Shown piece by piece: positions 63,458 to 64,000 of a stretch of 64,000 nt of DNA. The first letter of the stretch is position 1, and the number at the start of each line of letters is the position of its first letter. The stretch is from Bacteroidales bacterium. GTDB lineage: Bacteria; Bacteroidota; Bacteroidia; Bacteroidales; UBA932. A model generated the notes under the pieces. The model was given only the letters and a program-made list of their open reading frames with translations, ran no database searches and was not told the DNA's origin. The stretch spans positions 31,128-95,127 of the forward strand of contig JAFYSH010000017.1 in the NCBI GenBank assembly GCA_017546605.1, given 5' to 3'. Both the position numbers and the translations under genes were made by a program.

Positions 63458-64000
63458 ATGCGTATGACAGTACAAGTTGAAATACTCCAATTTTTACGTC
63501 ACAACCCGTCTTCAAGCAGGGTTGAGATTGCTGCTGGGCTGACTAATGCACCCAATGAGCGAACACTAAAAAGAATAATTGCAGATGGTGTTCAGCGTGG
63601 AGATATTGTTATGGAGGGCAACGGTAGAGCAACACGCTACTCGCTCTCTGCACAGGCTCAACTTACGATGCCACTCGACATCGACACCTACTTCCTCAAA
63701 GATATTGACGAGCGTAAAGTACAGGAGTCGTTCAACTTTGATCTCATTCGCTCGACACTTCCACAAGTGGCTATTTTTACGGAGGAGGATATGCAACGCT
63801 TGAATGTTGCACACGAGCAGTTTCTCGCAAATATGCAGACACTTTCCGAGATAGAGTACCGCAAGGAGATGGAGCGTTTGGGTGTGGACTTGTCGTGGAA
63901 GTCTTCGCAGATTGAGGGCAACACCTATTCTCTCCTCGAAACAGAGCGACTGCTTAAAGAGAAACAGGCCGCCCAAGGAAAGACCAAGGATGAGGCTGTG
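63458..64000 (+). CDS. Fic family protein with N-terminal winged helix, 5' part (runs off window)
   Basis: 181 codons are open to the end of the window. Start at 63458 or at the ATG two codons later; AGAGAG just before is a fair ribosome site. Residues about 5-65 read as a winged helix-turn-helix (EILQFLRHNPSSSRVEIAAG ... TLKRIIADGVQRGDI ... RATRYSL). Residues 149-155 (SSQIEGN) match the [S/T]xxxE[G/N] inhibitory motif that sits N-terminal to the Fic core in class II Fic AMP-transferases. The catalytic HxFx(D/E)GN loop would lie outside. Codon use is foreign: Glu is mostly GAG, whereas neighbouring genes prefer GAA. Lies just beyond tRNA-Lys, a common integration site. Confidence 0.85.
   Translation, partial: MRMTVQVEILQFLRHNPSSSRVEIAAGLTNAPNERTLKRIIADGVQRGDIVMEGNGRATRYSLSAQAQLTMPLDIDTYFLKDIDERKVQESFNFDLIRSTLPQVAIFTEEDMQRLNVAHEQFLANMQTLSEIEYRKEMERLGVDLSWKSSQIEGNTYSLLETERLLKEKQAAQGKTKDEAV

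Noticed and set aside
63241..63515. Short minus-strand frame (84 codons) beyond tRNA-Lys
   Set aside because: It overlaps the fic start and promoter, is A/T-driven and has no domain features.
1..64000. CRISPR arrays, rRNA genes, complete insertion sequences or prophage
   Set aside because: No spaced direct-repeat array, no rRNA-like stretch, no transposase or phage structural gene was seen.

Overview
The window looks like a chromosomal segment of an anaerobic Bacteroidales (Bacteroidota) bacterium. The signs are Bacteroidota-type promoters (a -7 element TAnnTTTG, often with TTTG 19-21 bp upstream) before many genes, weak or absent Shine-Dalgarno sequences, and many lipoproteins with a Cys lipobox. 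Family content agrees: DUF3822, S46 dipeptidyl-peptidase, a type IX secretion (T9SS) tail with a PorV-like barrel, GH92 and GH109 glycosidases, an acetate/butyrate kinase operon and a probable group B [FeFe] hydrogenase. Genus cannot be fixed from the sequence alone; a fermentative, partly proteolytic and glycan-using gut or oral Bacteroidales is the best reading.

Layout. 1-2.8 kb: 3' end of phosphatidylserine decarboxylase, an M20 dipeptidase and pyrF. 2.8-6.1 kb (minus): tig-clpP-clpX proteostasis cluster. 6.2-9.9 kb: S8 protease with a T9SS-type tail plus a PorV-like barrel. 10-15.7 kb: secreted endo/exonuclease-phosphatase family lipoprotein, tRNA-Asp, rsmD/DUF3822/pilin-like cluster (minus), then nrnA and two FKBP-like lipoproteins. 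15.7-18.4 kb: cytidylate-kinase-like and MATE genes (minus), patatin. 18.4-21.6 kb (minus): ackA-ptb-buk. 21.8-25.5 kb: short ComEC, a PurF-like protein without its nucleophile Cys, AI-2E-family permease. 25.6-29.6 kb: DPP11-type peptidase, cysteine desulfidase and an unknown gene. 29.6-37 kb: TPR protein, gyrA, ClpC with an odd D1 Walker A, GNAT-like orphan, tRNA-Lys(TTT). 37.2-43.4 kb (minus): RND efflux operon with a META-domain lipoprotein. 43.5-47.5 kb: [FeFe] hydrogenase, rubrerythrin, LytS/LytTR two-component pair. 47.5-50.7 kb: BACON lipoprotein and rmuC. 50.7-57.5 kb (minus): TonB receptor and His-rich secreted protein at the end of a fabH-fabF-fabZ operon, then ahcY. 57.5-63 kb: GH109, NahK-like sugar-1-kinase and GH92, a compact glycan-salvage operon. 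63.1-64 kb: tRNA-Lys(CTT), an AT-rich stretch and the start of a Fic protein with foreign-looking codon use.

The genes suggest the following energy metabolism: peptides are cut by DPP11 and the M20 dipeptidase, cysteine is split to pyruvate, acyl-phosphates give ATP through AckA and Ptb/Buk, and excess reductant can leave as H2. The most unusual signals are a perfect 58-bp repeat behind both tRNA-Lys genes, one of them at a probable island edge; a three-copy 9-mer at the fic promoter; a PurF paralogue lacking Cys2; a ClpC with Lys-Asn in Walker A; a His-rich secreted protein translationally coupled to fabZ and followed by a TonB receptor; and 21-bp-spaced repeats before a lipoprotein gene that sits tail-to-tail with a LytTR regulator.
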